Source of the DNA: Zoogloea sp. LCSB751
GTDB lineage: Bacteria > Pseudomonadota > Gammaproteobacteria > Burkholderiales > Rhodocyclaceae
DNA: 64,000 bases
Assembly: GCF_002028455.1 (NCBI RefSeq)
Contig: NZ_MWUM01000016.1
Coordinates: 1 to 64,000 of the forward strand
Direction of reading: 5' to 3'
Of this stretch, positions 53,708-63,073 are shown piece by piece. The notes under the pieces were generated by a model that did no database searches, had not been told where the DNA came from, and saw only the letters and a program-made list of their open reading frames with translations. The translations under genes and the position numbers were made by a program. Each line of letters begins with the position of its first letter. Position 1 is the first letter of the stretch.

Positions 53708-54367
53708 TCAGAGGGATGCGCCGGTGGCCGCGCCGAACAGGCGGTCCCGGTTGGCGGCGGCATAGCGGGCAGCGCGGGCGACGGCGTTGGTCACCGCGCG
53801 GGCGCTGATGGTGGCGCCGGCATGGCTGTTGATCTGGCCGCCGTCCTTCTTCACCTTCCAGGCATCGAGGGGCTGCACGGCGGGGCTCAGGCCGGCGAAC
53901 TGGCCGATCCACGGGGACTTCTTGTCCTTGTCCTTCTTCGGGTCGATGTAGTCGCCGAGGCCGGGGGTTTCCCGGTGGGCTACAACGCGTACGCCGTTGA
54001 CGGTGCCATCCGGGCGGATTGCGACGATCAGCTCGATGTTGCCGCTGTAGCCGTCCGGTGCGGTGGCTTCGAGCAGCAGCCCGGCGGGGGCGCCGGCCTT
54101 GCGGGCGCGATAGACGCGGCCGCCGTGGTCGAGGCCCAGCTCGCGGGTCGGGCCGAGCTGTAAGTAGTCGTCCAGCAGCGCGTTGTCGTAGGCGTCGGTC
54201 GCCAGCACTTCGGTGACCAGCCTCATCTTCTCTTCGTTGGCGGAGGCGGCGATCTGCTCGTGGGTGGCTTCGTAGGTGAAGGCCATCAACGCCGTGAAGG
54301 CGGCCGTGAAGGCCATCATCACGCCGGCTGTGCGGGTAGACAGGCCCAGGATGGTCGGCTGGCTCAT
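53708..54367 (-). CDS. rnfG: Rnf complex subunit RnfG
   Basis: A 219-residue membrane-anchored flavoprotein. One N-terminal helix (residues ~12-32) is followed by a periplasmic FMN domain; the flavinylation motif is AGATISARAVTNAV near residues 183-196, with the FMN-bound Thr in GAT. The ATG at 54367 follows AAGGATTGAGC and starts 2 bp after rnfD. Confidence 0.93.
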   Translation of the reverse strand: MSQPTILGLSTRTAGVMMAFTAAFTALMAFTYEATHEQIAASANEEKMRLVTEVLATDAYDNALLDDYLQLGPTRELGLDHGGRVYRARKAGAPAGLLLEATAPDGYSGNIELIVAIRPDGTVNGVRVVAHRETPGLGDYIDPKKDKDKKSPWIGQFAGLSPAVQPLDAWKVKKDGGQINSHAGATISARAVTNAVARAARYAAANRDRLFGAATGASL

Positions 54368-54369
54368 GC

Positions 54370-55392
54370 TCAATCCTTCTTGTGGCCGAAGACCGGGGCC
54401 TGGGTGTTCATGTCGATCAGCGGCACGCACAGGTTCATCAGCAGCGTGGCGAAGGCGACTCCGTCCGGGTAGGCGCCGAAGGCGCGGATCACGAAGGTCA
54501 GCACGCCGGCGCCGGCGGCGAACAGCAGTTTGCCACGGGGCGTGGTGGCGCCGGACACCGGGTCGGTGAGGATGAAGAAGGCGCCCAGCATGGCGCCGCC
54601 GGAGGCCAGATGGAAGACCGGCGAGGCGAAGCCTTCGGGGCGGACCGCCCACAGCAGGCCGGCCGAGGCGGCCAGCGCCAGGCAGAAGGCGCCCGGGATG
54701 TGCCAAGTGATGATGCGCCGCTGCAGCAGCCACAGGCCGCCGAGCAGGAAGCCAAGGGTGACCCATTCGCCGCCCTTGCCGCCGAGCATGCCGTAGGCCG
54801 GGCCGTCCATCAGCTGGGCGGCGCGCAGGCCGTGGAGCTGGGAGTCGGGATTGGCCGCGGCGCGTAGCGCGGTGCGCAGTGCGTCGAGGGGGGTCGCGCC
54901 GGTGATGGCGTCCACCTGGCGGGCACCGCCGAAGATCAGCTGCAGCTGGCTGGAGAAATCCAGCTGGCCGGCGGCCGGCCACTGGGACATCAGTGCCGGG
55001 TAGGCGACGATCATCAGGCAGAACGCCGCCATCGCCGGGTTGAAGGGGTTCTGACCGAGGCCGCCGTAGAGCTGCTTGACGACCACGATGGCCAGCAGCG
55101 TGGCGGTGACGGTGAGCCACCAGGGCACGATGGGCGGGAAGGTGAGGGCGATCAGCCAGGCCGTGACGATGGCCGACAGGTCGCCGAGGAACAGGGCCTT
55201 GGGCTTGCCGCGGATCGCCAGCATGGCGGCCTCGCCGGCCAGCGCAGCGGCGGAGGCGAGGGCGAGCTGCACCAGGATGCCGGCGCCGAAGAACCATACG
55301 TAGGCGGCGATGCCGGGCACGAGGGCCAGCAGCACCTGCAGCATGACTTGCTGGACACTGGCCGCTTTGCGGACGAAGGGGGAATTGATCAT
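54370..55392 (-). CDS. rnfD: Rnf complex subunit RnfD
   Basis: A 340-residue polytopic subunit with covalently bound FMN. The segments QNPFNPAMAAFCLMIVAYPA, GATPLDALRT (flavinylation-type S/T-GAT context is in DAITGATPLD) and TDPVSGATTPRGK fit RnfD/NqrB. It lies between rnfC (18 bp) and rnfG (2 bp). Confidence 0.93.
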   Translation of the reverse strand: MINSPFVRKAASVQQVMLQVLLALVPGIAAYVWFFGAGILVQLALASAAALAGEAAMLAIRGKPKALFLGDLSAIVTAWLIALTFPPIVPWWLTVTATLLAIVVVKQLYGGLGQNPFNPAMAAFCLMIVAYPALMSQWPAAGQLDFSSQLQLIFGGARQVDAITGATPLDALRTALRAAANPDSQLHGLRAAQLMDGPAYGMLGGKGGEWVTLGFLLGGLWLLQRRIITWHIPGAFCLALAASAGLLWAVRPEGFASPVFHLASGGAMLGAFFILTDPVSGATTPRGKLLFAAGAGVLTFVIRAFGAYPDGVAFATLLMNLCVPLIDMNTQAPVFGHKKD

Positions 55393-55410
55393 CGGTGTGC
55401 GTGGCCTGGA

Positions 55411-57108
55411 TCAGGCGTCCGGAGTCGGGGGCGTGGCTGCAGAGACGGCCCGGCGGGCTTCGATGGCGTCGATGTCGGCCTGGGTTTCGGCGCTGAGCTG
55501 TTCGGTGTTCTTCGGAGCGACCTGGGCTTTTTGCTGGCGGGCCTTCTCCATCGCGGCGGCGATCAGCGCGCGCTTGGTGTCTTCGGCGGACGGGGCGGTT
55601 GGTTTGGCTGTGTCGGGCGCTTCCGCGGCAGGGTTGGCCGTACCGGCCTGGCTGTCGGCGGCGACCTTCTCGCGCGTCGCGGCGGCCTTGGCGGCGAGCT
55701 TCTCGGCCTTCTCCTGCTTTTCCCGTTCCTGGCGGAAGTTCTTGAACTCGAAGCGGTCGCGGGCGGCATCGGAGGAGGACTTGTCGCGCTCGCGCGCCCA
55801 GATCTCGCTCTTCGAGAAGCGGAAGTAGTCCACCAACGGAATGTGGGACGGGCAGACGAAGCTGCAGCAGCCGCATTCGATGCAGTCGAAAAGGTGGTAT
55901 TCCTGGGCCTTGCCGAAGTTCTTCGAGCGCGAGAACCAGTACATCTCGAAGGGGGCGAGATCCGCCGGGCAGGCCTTGGCGCATTCGCCGCAGCGGATGC
56001 ACGGCATCTCGGGCGGCGGCGGCGGGAACAGGGCCGGGCTGCCGACCAGGATGCAGTTGGTGGCCTTGACCACCGGCACGTCGAAGGCCGGCAGGCGCAC
56101 GCCCATCATCGGGCCGCCCATGATGTAGCGGTCGGTGTCGGCACGGGCGCCGGACAGGCGCACCACGTGATCCATCGGTGTGCCGATGAGGACTTCGTAG
56201 TTGCGCGGCAGGTCCACGTTGCCGGCCACGGTGACGACGCGGGAGATCAGTGGGCGGCCGAATTCCAGCGCTTCGAAAATGCTGTAGGCCGTGCCGACGT
56301 TGAAGCACTGAACGCCAAAATCGGTGGAGCGACGGCCATGGGGCACCTCGATACCGGTGAGCACACGGATCAGCTGCTTGGCGCCGCCGGCCGGGTAGCG
56401 GGTCGGGATGGCGACGGCTTCGATGCCCGTCTGGCCGCTGGCGGCGATGGCGGTCTGCACGGCGGCGACGGCTTCCGGTTTGTTGTCCTCGATGCCGATC
56501 AGCACTTCTTCGGCCTGCAGCATGTGGCGCATGGCGACGATGCCCTTCAGCATGTCGGCGGCGCGCTCGCGCATCAGGAGGTCGTCGCAGGTGATGAAGG
56601 GCTCGCACTCGGCGCCGTTGATGACCAGCGTCTTGAGGCGGCCTTCCTTGCCGGGCTTGAGCTTGGCATAGCTTGGGAAGACTGCGCCGCCGAGGCCGAC
56701 GACGCCGGCGTCACGCAGGAAGTCGCGCAGTTCGTCGGGGGGCGTTGTGCGGTAATTGACCTTGTCCAGCTCGCCCCAGCGGTCTTCGCCGTCGGGTTCG
56801 ATGACCACCGATAGCGTGGTGAGGCCCGAGGTGTGAGGCATCAGCGCCGGGGCCACGTCACGCACGATGCCGGACGTGGAGGCATGCACGGCGGACGACA
56901 GGCTGCCGTCGGCACCGCCGATGCGCTGGCCCTTGAAGACCTTGTCACCAGGCGCCACCAGCGGGCGCGGATGGCCGCCGACCGCCTGGTGCAGCGGGAT
57001 CACCAGCCGCTCCGGTAGCGGCACCGGTGCAATCGGCTGGGTCGTGGATTGGACCTTGTTGGTCTGCGGCTTGACGCCACCGTGGAACTTGAAGAGTTTG
57101 CGCAGCAT
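55411..57108 (-). CDS. rnfC: Rnf complex subunit RnfC
   Basis: A 565-residue peripheral subunit that handles NADH and FMN. The N-terminal NqrA/Nuo51-like region contains GLGGAVFPSYAKLKPG and INGAECEPFITCDDLLM; two 4Fe-4S motifs follow, CIRCGECAKACP and CIECGCCSFVCP. A ~120-residue Ala/Lys/Glu-rich C-terminal extension is typical of RsxC. The ATG at 57108 overlaps the rnfB stop (TGATG). Confidence 0.95.
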   Translation of the reverse strand: MLRKLFKFHGGVKPQTNKVQSTTQPIAPVPLPERLVIPLHQAVGGHPRPLVAPGDKVFKGQRIGGADGSLSSAVHASTSGIVRDVAPALMPHTSGLTTLSVVIEPDGEDRWGELDKVNYRTTPPDELRDFLRDAGVVGLGGAVFPSYAKLKPGKEGRLKTLVINGAECEPFITCDDLLMRERAADMLKGIVAMRHMLQAEEVLIGIEDNKPEAVAAVQTAIAASGQTGIEAVAIPTRYPAGGAKQLIRVLTGIEVPHGRRSTDFGVQCFNVGTAYSIFEALEFGRPLISRVVTVAGNVDLPRNYEVLIGTPMDHVVRLSGARADTDRYIMGGPMMGVRLPAFDVPVVKATNCILVGSPALFPPPPPEMPCIRCGECAKACPADLAPFEMYWFSRSKNFGKAQEYHLFDCIECGCCSFVCPSHIPLVDYFRFSKSEIWARERDKSSSDAARDRFEFKNFRQEREKQEKAEKLAAKAAATREKVAADSQAGTANPAAEAPDTAKPTAPSAEDTKRALIAAAMEKARQQKAQVAPKNTEQLSAETQADIDAIEARRAVSAATPPTPDA

Positions 57109-57659
57109 CAGGCGGCCTGCTTGATCTGGATGACCGGGTAGCGCCACTTCCACGTATCGATGTTTTCGACGATGGGCGCCATGGTGATGCAGTCCACCGG
57201 ACACGGGGCGATGCACAACTCGCAGCCGGTGCATTCGCCAGCAACCACGGTGTGCAACTGCTTGGCCGCGCCGACGATGGCATCCACCGGGCAGGCCTGG
57301 ATGCACAGGGTGCAGCCGATGCAGGTGTTCTCGTCGATCACTGCGACGGATTTGGGCTTTTCGACGCCGTGTTCTTCGGACAGGGCCTTGAACTCGCGGC
57401 CCAGCAGGTCGGCGAGCTTGCGGATGCCTTCCTCGCCGCCCGGCGGACATTGGTTGATCTCCGCCTCGCCGGAGGCGATGGCGGTGGCGTAGGGCCGGCA
57501 GCCGGGAAAGCCGCACTGGCCGCACTGGGTCTGCGGCAGGATGGCGTCGATCTTTTCGACCAGCGGGTCGCCTTCGACCTTGAACTTGAGCGAGGCGTAG
57601 CCGAGCAGCGCCCCGAGCACCAGGGCGACGGCGGTCATCACGAGAAGGGCGGTGAGCAT
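57108..57659 (-). CDS. rnfB: Rnf complex subunit RnfB
   Basis: A 183-residue ferredoxin-type subunit. After an N-terminal membrane helix comes the 4Fe-4S domain CGQCGFPGCRPYA with its later Cys, then two ferredoxin motifs CIGCTLCIQACP and CTGCELCIAPCP. It passes electrons from ferredoxin into the complex. The start is the ATG at 57659; longer open frames upstream run into rnfA. Confidence 0.95.
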   Translation of the reverse strand: MLTALLVMTAVALVLGALLGYASLKFKVEGDPLVEKIDAILPQTQCGQCGFPGCRPYATAIASGEAEINQCPPGGEEGIRKLADLLGREFKALSEEHGVEKPKSVAVIDENTCIGCTLCIQACPVDAIVGAAKQLHTVVAGECTGCELCIAPCPVDCITMAPIVENIDTWKWRYPVIQIKQAA

Positions 57660-57688
57660 GGCGGGGCCGGGAGCGGAATGGCTGGGGG

Positions 57689-58273
57689 TTAGCGGTACTT
57701 GTCGAGGCCGGCGAAGCCCATGAAGGCCAAGCTCATCAGGCCGCCGGTGACCATCGCGATGGCCGTGCCCTTGAAGGGCGCGGGGACGTCGGCGCCGTCG
57801 AGGCGCTCGCGGATGCCGGCGAACAACACCAGCGCCAGGGAGAAGCCGACCGAGCTGCCGAAGCCGAACAGCAGGGACTCGACCAGGTCGTGGCGCAGCG
57901 ACACGTTGAGCAGCGGCACGCCGAGCACCGCGCAGTTGGTGGTGATCAGCGGCAGGTAGATGCCCAGTACCTGGTACATGACCGGGCTGGTCTTCTGGAT
58001 GACCAGCTCGGTGACCTGCACGATGGCGGCGATGATGACGATGAATGCCAGCGTGCGCAGGTATTCGACGCCGGCCGGGATCAGCACGTAGTGGTCGATG
58101 AGGTAGCTGGTGCCGCAGCCGAGGGTCAGCACGAAGGTGGTGGCGGCCCCCATGCCCATCGCGGCGTCCAGCTTCTTCGACACGCCCATGAAGGGGCACA
58201 GGCCGAGGATGCGGACGAGGACGACGTTATTCACCAGAACCGCGCCGAGGATCACGAAAAGGTAGCTGCTCAT
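57689..58273 (-). CDS. rnfA: Rnf complex subunit RnfA
   Basis: A 194-residue polytopic subunit, first gene of the operon. NNVVLVRILGLCPFMGVSKK contains the conserved Cys of the RnfA/E pair, and IYLPLITTNCAVLG mirrors the RnfE segment. Its ATG follows a weak purine-rich site. pyrD, on the same strand, lies 86 bp upstream. Confidence 0.95.
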   Translation of the reverse strand: MSSYLFVILGAVLVNNVVLVRILGLCPFMGVSKKLDAAMGMGAATTFVLTLGCGTSYLIDHYVLIPAGVEYLRTLAFIVIIAAIVQVTELVIQKTSPVMYQVLGIYLPLITTNCAVLGVPLLNVSLRHDLVESLLFGFGSSVGFSLALVLFAGIRERLDGADVPAPFKGTAIAMVTGGLMSLAFMGFAGLDKYR

Positions 58274-58359
58274 GGCTGTCGGTATCGGAGTGACGATAAG
58301 TTGGGATTATCCCGCGCTGGCCGTGTCGCACTCAAGCTCGCTGCGGCCAGCGTGTGATT

Positions 58360-59373
58360 TCAGACGAAGTCCTTGGTCTCCTCGACCGCTTCGCGTACCA
58401 GGGCAGGGCCGCGGTAGATGAGGCCGCTGTAGATCTGCACGAGCTTGGCGCCAGCCTCCAGCTTGGCGCGGGCCTGGCGGCCATCGAAGACGCCGCCGGC
58501 AGCGATGATCGGGAGTTCATCCTGCAGCGCCTTGGCGAGGGCCGCGACGACGGCTGTGGAGGCCTCGAACAGCGGCGCGCCGGACAGGCCGCCCTGCTGG
58601 TCGCCGTAGCGGATGCCCTGGACCTTGTCGCGGGCCAGCGTGGTGTTGGTGGCGATCACCGCGTCGATGCGGTGGCGGCGCAGCGCGTCGGCGATGTTGA
58701 CGATCTGGCTGTCGTCCAGGTCCGGGGCGATCTTGAGGGTGATCGGCACGTAGCGGCCGTGCTTGTCGGCCAGCTGGGCCTGGCGCGCCTTGAGCTGGCC
58801 GAGCAGTGCGTCGAGTTCCGATTCGCCCTGCAGCTGGCGCAGGTTCTTGGTGTTGGGCGAGGAGATGTTGACGGTGATGTAGCTCGCCAGCGGGTAGGCC
58901 TTGTCGAGGCCGATCAGGTAGTCGTCGGCGGCGCGCTCGATCGGCGTATCGGCGTTCTTGCCGATGTTGATGCCGAGGATGCCCTTGAACTTGGCGGCTT
59001 CCACATTGCCGATCAGTGCATCGATACCGTGGTTGTTGAAACCCATCCGGTTGATGATGCCCCTCACCTCGGGCAGGCGGAACATGCGCGGCTTGGGGTT
59101 GCCGGGCTGCGCGCGCGGAGTGATGGTGCCGATCTCGATGAAGCCGAAGCCCATGCGGGCCAGGCCGTCGATGATCTCGCCGTTCTTGTCGAGGCCGGCG
59201 GCCATGCCGATGCGGTTCGGGAAGTGCAGGCCCATGACCTCCACCGGCCTGGCGGGCAGCGGCTTACCGGCCGGCAGCAGGCGGCCGGCGAGGTTCAGGC
59301 CGGCGAGGGCGGTTTCGTGGGCGGTCTCCGCGTCGAGGGAGAAGAAAATGGGGCGTGCGAGTTCGTAGAGCAT
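58360..59373 (-). CDS. pyrD: Quinone-dependent dihydroorotate dehydrogenase (class 2)
   Basis: A 337-residue membrane-associated enzyme of pyrimidine synthesis. The N-terminal amphipathic helix region (MLYELARPIFFSLDAETAHE) marks class 2, and the catalytic Ser lies in NISSPNTKNLRQLQG. The FMN-binding segments GVFDGRQARAKLEAGAKLVQ and IYSGLIYRGP are present. Rnf genes follow downstream. Confidence 0.95.
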   Translation of the reverse strand: MLYELARPIFFSLDAETAHETALAGLNLAGRLLPAGKPLPARPVEVMGLHFPNRIGMAAGLDKNGEIIDGLARMGFGFIEIGTITPRAQPGNPKPRMFRLPEVRGIINRMGFNNHGIDALIGNVEAAKFKGILGINIGKNADTPIERAADDYLIGLDKAYPLASYITVNISSPNTKNLRQLQGESELDALLGQLKARQAQLADKHGRYVPITLKIAPDLDDSQIVNIADALRRHRIDAVIATNTTLARDKVQGIRYGDQQGGLSGAPLFEASTAVVAALAKALQDELPIIAAGGVFDGRQARAKLEAGAKLVQIYSGLIYRGPALVREAVEETKDFV

Positions 59374-59427
59374 CCCGCATTCTACCGCAGCGCGGCAAAG
59401 TGCTGTTTCTAAACCCTGTTTCGGGTT

Positions 59428-59901
59428 TCAGTCGAGGGCCAGGCGGAATTGCAGGCCGAGGTAGCCACTGTAGCCGGGCAAGTTGGGCAGGGCGACCAGG
59501 TTGGCGCCGACGCGACCGAATTCCGCCGAGATGGTTGGGATGACCAGCACCGGCGACGGATAGCCGCTGCCCACCAGGCCGAAGGCACCGAAGCGGAACG
59601 GGCCGGCCTGCAGGGGCATCCAGCGGGCACCGGCATAGAAGGTGTTGCGGTCGTAGCTGTTGCGGAAGTAGCCGGCGGTGGCGACCCACGGGGTGCCGGT
59701 GAAGGCCCGCTCGAAGCCGGCGCCTGGATTGAATTCGCGCCAGTCACGGCGGTCGGGCTGGAAGTGGTGGGAGGCGCCGGAGACGGTCAGCCAATCCCGG
59801 TGGGGGGTGTTCTGGAAATCCTCGAGGGTAGGTATTGCCATGGCAAGGGTGCCGCAGGCAAGCAGGGGCACCGCAATGGCGGTACGCAGCAAGAAGTGCA
59901 T
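59428..59901 (-). CDS. PagP-like outer-membrane beta-barrel protein
   Basis: A 157-residue protein with a signal peptide (MHFLLRTAIAVPLLACGTLA then MAIP). The mature part is an alternating beta-strand pattern with FNPGAGFERAF, GYFRNSYDRNTFYAGARWMP and a C-terminal strand ending LQFRLALD, which fits small beta-barrels related to PagP acyltransferases. The catalytic His/Asp/Ser of PagP cannot be assigned with confidence. It follows bpt by 9 bp on the same strand, so it may be co-transcribed. Confidence 0.65.
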   Translation of the reverse strand: MHFLLRTAIAVPLLACGTLAMAIPTLEDFQNTPHRDWLTVSGASHHFQPDRRDWREFNPGAGFERAFTGTPWVATAGYFRNSYDRNTFYAGARWMPLQAGPFRFGAFGLVGSGYPSPVLVIPTISAEFGRVGANLVALPNLPGYSGYLGLQFRLALD

Positions 59902-59910
59902 TGGGGGTTC

Positions 59911-60651
59911 TCAGTCGAGTTTGTCGAGATCGGCGTCGGTGAGGGTTTGCCATTGTCCGCCGACACGTCCCTGGATCGGGCGGAAGCGCGCCTTGTAGGC
60001 CATCTTGCGGCTGTCCCTGATCCAGTAGCCAAGGTAGAGGTAGGGGAGCTTGAGCTGGCGGCACACCTCGATCTGCCACAGGATGCCGAAGGTGCCGAGG
60101 CTGCCGCTGGCCTGGTCCGGATCGTAGAAGGTGTAGACGCTGGATAGTCCGTCGGTCAGGCAGTCGATGACACTGACCATGCGCAGGATACCGTTCTCGC
60201 GGAATTCGAGCAGACGGCTGTCCACATGGCTCTGCAGCAGGAAATGGGCGTACTGTTCGCGGTTGTCCTGGTCCATGCCGCCGCCCGCGTGGCGCGTGGC
60301 CTGGTAGCGTTGGTAGAGGGCGTAGTGCTCCTCGATGAATTCCAGCGGCATCTCGCGGGGGAGCAGGCTGGCGTGGGCCGCCCAGGCGCGGCGCTGGCTG
60401 CGATTGGGCGTAAAACCGGCCACCGGAATGCGCACCGGAACGCACGAGCGGCAGGCGTCGCAGTAAGGGCGATAGGTGAAGATGCCGCTGCGGCGAAAGC
60501 CGGTATGCACCAGCTCGCTGTAGAGCGGTGTGTCGATCAGGTGGCTGGGGGTGGCGACCTGGGAACGGGCCTGGCGGTCCGGCAGGTAGGAGCACGCGTA
60601 GGGCGCCGTCGCATAAAACTGCAGTAGCGAGTAGGGATAGTCCTTCAGCAT
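59911..60651 (-). CDS. bpt: Aspartate/glutamate leucyltransferase
   Basis: A 246-residue N-end-rule transferase that adds Leu to proteins with N-terminal Asp or Glu, marking them for ClpAP. The N-terminal Cys cluster YCDACRSCVPVRIPV and the GCN5-like core FLLQSHVDSRLLEF and YLYLGYWIRDSRKMAYK are typical of Bpt/Ate1. It starts 4 bp after aat. Confidence 0.93.
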   Translation of the reverse strand: MLKDYPYSLLQFYATAPYACSYLPDRQARSQVATPSHLIDTPLYSELVHTGFRRSGIFTYRPYCDACRSCVPVRIPVAGFTPNRSQRRAWAAHASLLPREMPLEFIEEHYALYQRYQATRHAGGGMDQDNREQYAHFLLQSHVDSRLLEFRENGILRMVSVIDCLTDGLSSVYTFYDPDQASGSLGTFGILWQIEVCRQLKLPYLYLGYWIRDSRKMAYKARFRPIQGRVGGQWQTLTDADLDKLD

Positions 60652-60655
60652 GGGG

Positions 60656-61360
60656 CTACGTCCAGGGGCCTTGGGCTCCGTTCTGCGGCCAGCGCGCGGG
60701 GGGCAGGCCTTCCTGTGTGGCCTCGTCGAGCAGCTCGACGAAGGCCGACCGCGGGATCTCCTGTCCGCCCAGGGAGGCCAGGTGGGAGGTGGTCATCTGA
60801 CAATCTAGCACGCGAAATTCCTGTTGCTCAAGGAAGCGGGCCAGGTGCGCGAAGGCGATCTTCGAGGCGTCGGTACGCCAGCTGAACATGGATTCGCCGT
60901 AGAAGGCGTGTCCGAGTGCCATGCCGTACAGTCCGCCCGCGAGTTCTCCATTCATGTAGGTTTCGACCGAGTGGGCGTAGCCGAGTTCGTGCATGCGGAT
61001 GTAGGCGTCCTGGATTTCAGGTGTGATCCAGGTGCCGCCGCCCGGCTCGCGCGGTGCGGCACAGGCACGGATGACCGCCGGGAAGTCATGGTCGAGACGA
61101 ACCTCGTAGGCGGCATTGCGCAGTGTTTTACGCAGGGAGCGGGGCAGCCGGACCCGGTTCGGGAAAACCACCATGCGCGGATCGGGGCTCCACCACAGGA
61201 TCGGCTCGCCGTCGTTGAACCAGGGGAAGATGCCGCGCCGGTAGGCGGCCAGCAGCCATTCCGGGGTGAGCGCTCCGCCCGCTGCCAGCAGGCCGTTGGG
61301 GCGGTGCAGGGCGCGGGACGCCGGAGGAAAGACGGGTTTGGTGCCGAGCCAGGGAATCAT
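60656..61360 (-). CDS. aat: Leucyl/phenylalanyl-tRNA--protein transferase
   Basis: A 234-residue transferase adding Leu or Phe to N-terminal Lys or Arg for ClpS/ClpAP degradation. The signature GIFPWFNDGEPILWWSPDPR is complete, as are the later YGMALGHAFYGESMFS and the C-terminal DCQMTTSHLASLGGQEIPR. It is upstream of bpt, a usual pairing in proteobacteria with both branches of the N-end rule. Confidence 0.95.
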   Translation of the reverse strand: MIPWLGTKPVFPPASRALHRPNGLLAAGGALTPEWLLAAYRRGIFPWFNDGEPILWWSPDPRMVVFPNRVRLPRSLRKTLRNAAYEVRLDHDFPAVIRACAAPREPGGGTWITPEIQDAYIRMHELGYAHSVETYMNGELAGGLYGMALGHAFYGESMFSWRTDASKIAFAHLARFLEQQEFRVLDCQMTTSHLASLGGQEIPRSAFVELLDEATQEGLPPARWPQNGAQGPWT

Positions 61361-61456
61361 GTCGGATCAGGTGCGGTACGAACCGGATCCGGACAGGATA
61401 TCAGGGGTGGGCGGGAATGCGTTCGGTGGAACTATGCACCCGGCCGGATTGCGCGA

Positions 61457-61993
61457 TCAGTTGGATTGCGGCTGGCGCGACTGGCCGTTGGGCAGCACCC
61501 GGCGGGCTCCATCGTAGCGGGCTGCCCAGTAGTCGAGGCGCATGTCCTCGACGCGGACCACGCCACCTGTAGAGGGGGCGTGCACGAACTGGTAGTTGCC
61601 GAGGTAGATGCCGACGTGGGAGAAGGCGCGGCGCATGGTGTTGAAGAACACCAGGTCGCCCGGCTTCAGCTCCGCAAACTTGACCTGCTCGCCCATCTGG
61701 GACATTTCGGCGGCCGTGCGCGGCATGCCGAAACCCAGGGCGTCGGCGAATACCTTGCCGACAAAGCCGCTGCAGTCGAATCCGGTGAGGGGGCTGGTAC
61801 CGCCGAAACGGTAGGGAACGCCAAGGAAGTTCAGGCTACGGTCGACCAGATTGCGGATCGAGTCAGTGTAGCGTTCGAACATGGAAGCCGGAAGGGCTTC
61901 GTCGTTGGCAGAATTGGAGGGCTCCGACGCAAGGACCGCGCCGGAACACGCGATCGCTACAAAAAAGCCGAGTATCGTCTTTTTGATAGGCAT
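61457..61993 (-). CDS. NlpC/P60 (C40) cell-wall peptidase
   Basis: A 178-residue secreted endopeptidase. A signal peptide (MPIKKTILGFFVAIACSGAV) precedes the C40 domain, with catalytic Cys in FDCSGFVGKVF, His in SHVGIYLGN and a third polar residue in FVHAPS. It cleaves peptidoglycan stem peptides. The ATG at 61993 is used rather than the in-frame TTG before it. No partner gene is adjacent; the 249-bp gap to serB holds nothing convincing. Confidence 0.85.
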   Translation of the reverse strand: MPIKKTILGFFVAIACSGAVLASEPSNSANDEALPASMFERYTDSIRNLVDRSLNFLGVPYRFGGTSPLTGFDCSGFVGKVFADALGFGMPRTAAEMSQMGEQVKFAELKPGDLVFFNTMRRAFSHVGIYLGNYQFVHAPSTGGVVRVEDMRLDYWAARYDGARRVLPNGQSRQPQSN

Positions 61994-62242
61994 CAAATAA
62001 CTATACCCAATGGTTCAGTCAGTGTAAAGATTTTCGACATACATTAAGTTGTGCCCTGCAGCATGTGCATTGCTGCACGGAGTTAATGACAAACCATCGC
62101 TAGTATCGGTTCCGCACTGGTCGCGAGCAGCAACGTTCAGGAGGCCGCGCGAGAGGTTGGTTGCACCGGTCGGCCTGCCTCTGTTGAAGGGCCCTTCGGC
62201 TTTCTGCAACGACGCGCTCGTGCCAGTCGCACTAATTCGCCA

Positions 62243-63073
62243 TCAGGCAAACAGGTTCAGGATGCCGTCTAGGCCGCTGTGGTTCAGCGCGTAGGTGGCC
62301 TTCGCCCTGACGACCGGTTTTGCGTGATAAGCAATGCCGACGCCCGCTTCCGTGAGCATCGGTAGATCGTTGGCGCCGTCGCCCGCCGCAATGGCGCGGT
62401 CGGCGGTGAATCCTCGTTGCTCGCAGATCTGCAGCAGGGTCCGCCGCTTGACATTGCCGTCTACGATCTCACCTTTGACCCGTCCGGTCAGCCGTCCATC
62501 GACGACTTCCAGTTCGTTGGCCACCGCATGGTCGAAGCCCAGTTGCTGCTGCAGGCGGTCCGTGAAATAGGTGAAGCCGCCGGATACGAGCACCGTGACG
62601 ATGCCGGCCTGCTTGAGGCCGGCAATCAGCGTTTCTGCGCCGGGGGTGAGTTTGAGGCGCTCGGTGAACACGCGTTCCAGCGCCGACTCGGGCAGGCCGG
62701 CAAGTAGCGCGACGCGACGGGTCAGGGATTCGCAAAAGTCCAGTTCTCCGCGCATGGCGGCTTCGGTGATCTCGGCGACTTCCTGCTTGAGGCCCTGCAT
62801 ATCCGCGATTTCGTCGATGCACTCGATGGTGATCAGCGTCGAGTCCATGTCGGTGACGAACAGGCGGTAATCGGCCAGACGCTGGCTCTCGGGTACGAAG
62901 GCGTAATCCAGCGCATGCTGTTCGCAGTAACCGGCCACTTCTTGGTGCGGTGTGGCGCCGATCAGCCTGAATGCGGTATTGCTGATGCGGCCGATGCCTT
63001 CGGATGCCGTCAGGGCGGCCAGATCCTTCAGGGCGCGGGTTTCGACCTGCGGTCCCTGTACGACGAGATTCAT
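62243..63073 (-). CDS. serB: Phosphoserine phosphatase
   Basis: A 276-residue HAD enzyme, last step of serine synthesis. The catalytic motif FVTDMDSTLITIECIDEIAD, motif II VLVSGGFTYF, the conserved Lys in KRRTLLQICEQ and motif IV AAGDGANDLPML are present, preceded by a ~70-residue ACT-like domain as in E. coli SerB. It overlaps the aroG stop by 4 bp. Confidence 0.93.
   Translation of the reverse strand: MNLVVQGPQVETRALKDLAALTASEGIGRISNTAFRLIGATPHQEVAGYCEQHALDYAFVPESQRLADYRLFVTDMDSTLITIECIDEIADMQGLKQEVAEITEAAMRGELDFCESLTRRVALLAGLPESALERVFTERLKLTPGAETLIAGLKQAGIVTVLVSGGFTYFTDRLQQQLGFDHAVANELEVVDGRLTGRVKGEIVDGNVKRRTLLQICEQRGFTADRAIAAGDGANDLPMLTEAGVGIAYHAKPVVRAKATYALNHSGLDGILNLFA

Noticed and set aside
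53708..56608. 966-residue reverse-strand frame spanning rnfG, rnfD and rnfC
   Set aside because: Only its last part (RnfG) is real; the rest is an out-of-frame reading of rnfD and rnfC in high-G+C DNA.
62015..62209. 64-codon reverse-strand frame between the peptidase gene and serB
   Set aside because: No ribosome binding site, no recognisable protein and low-complexity composition.
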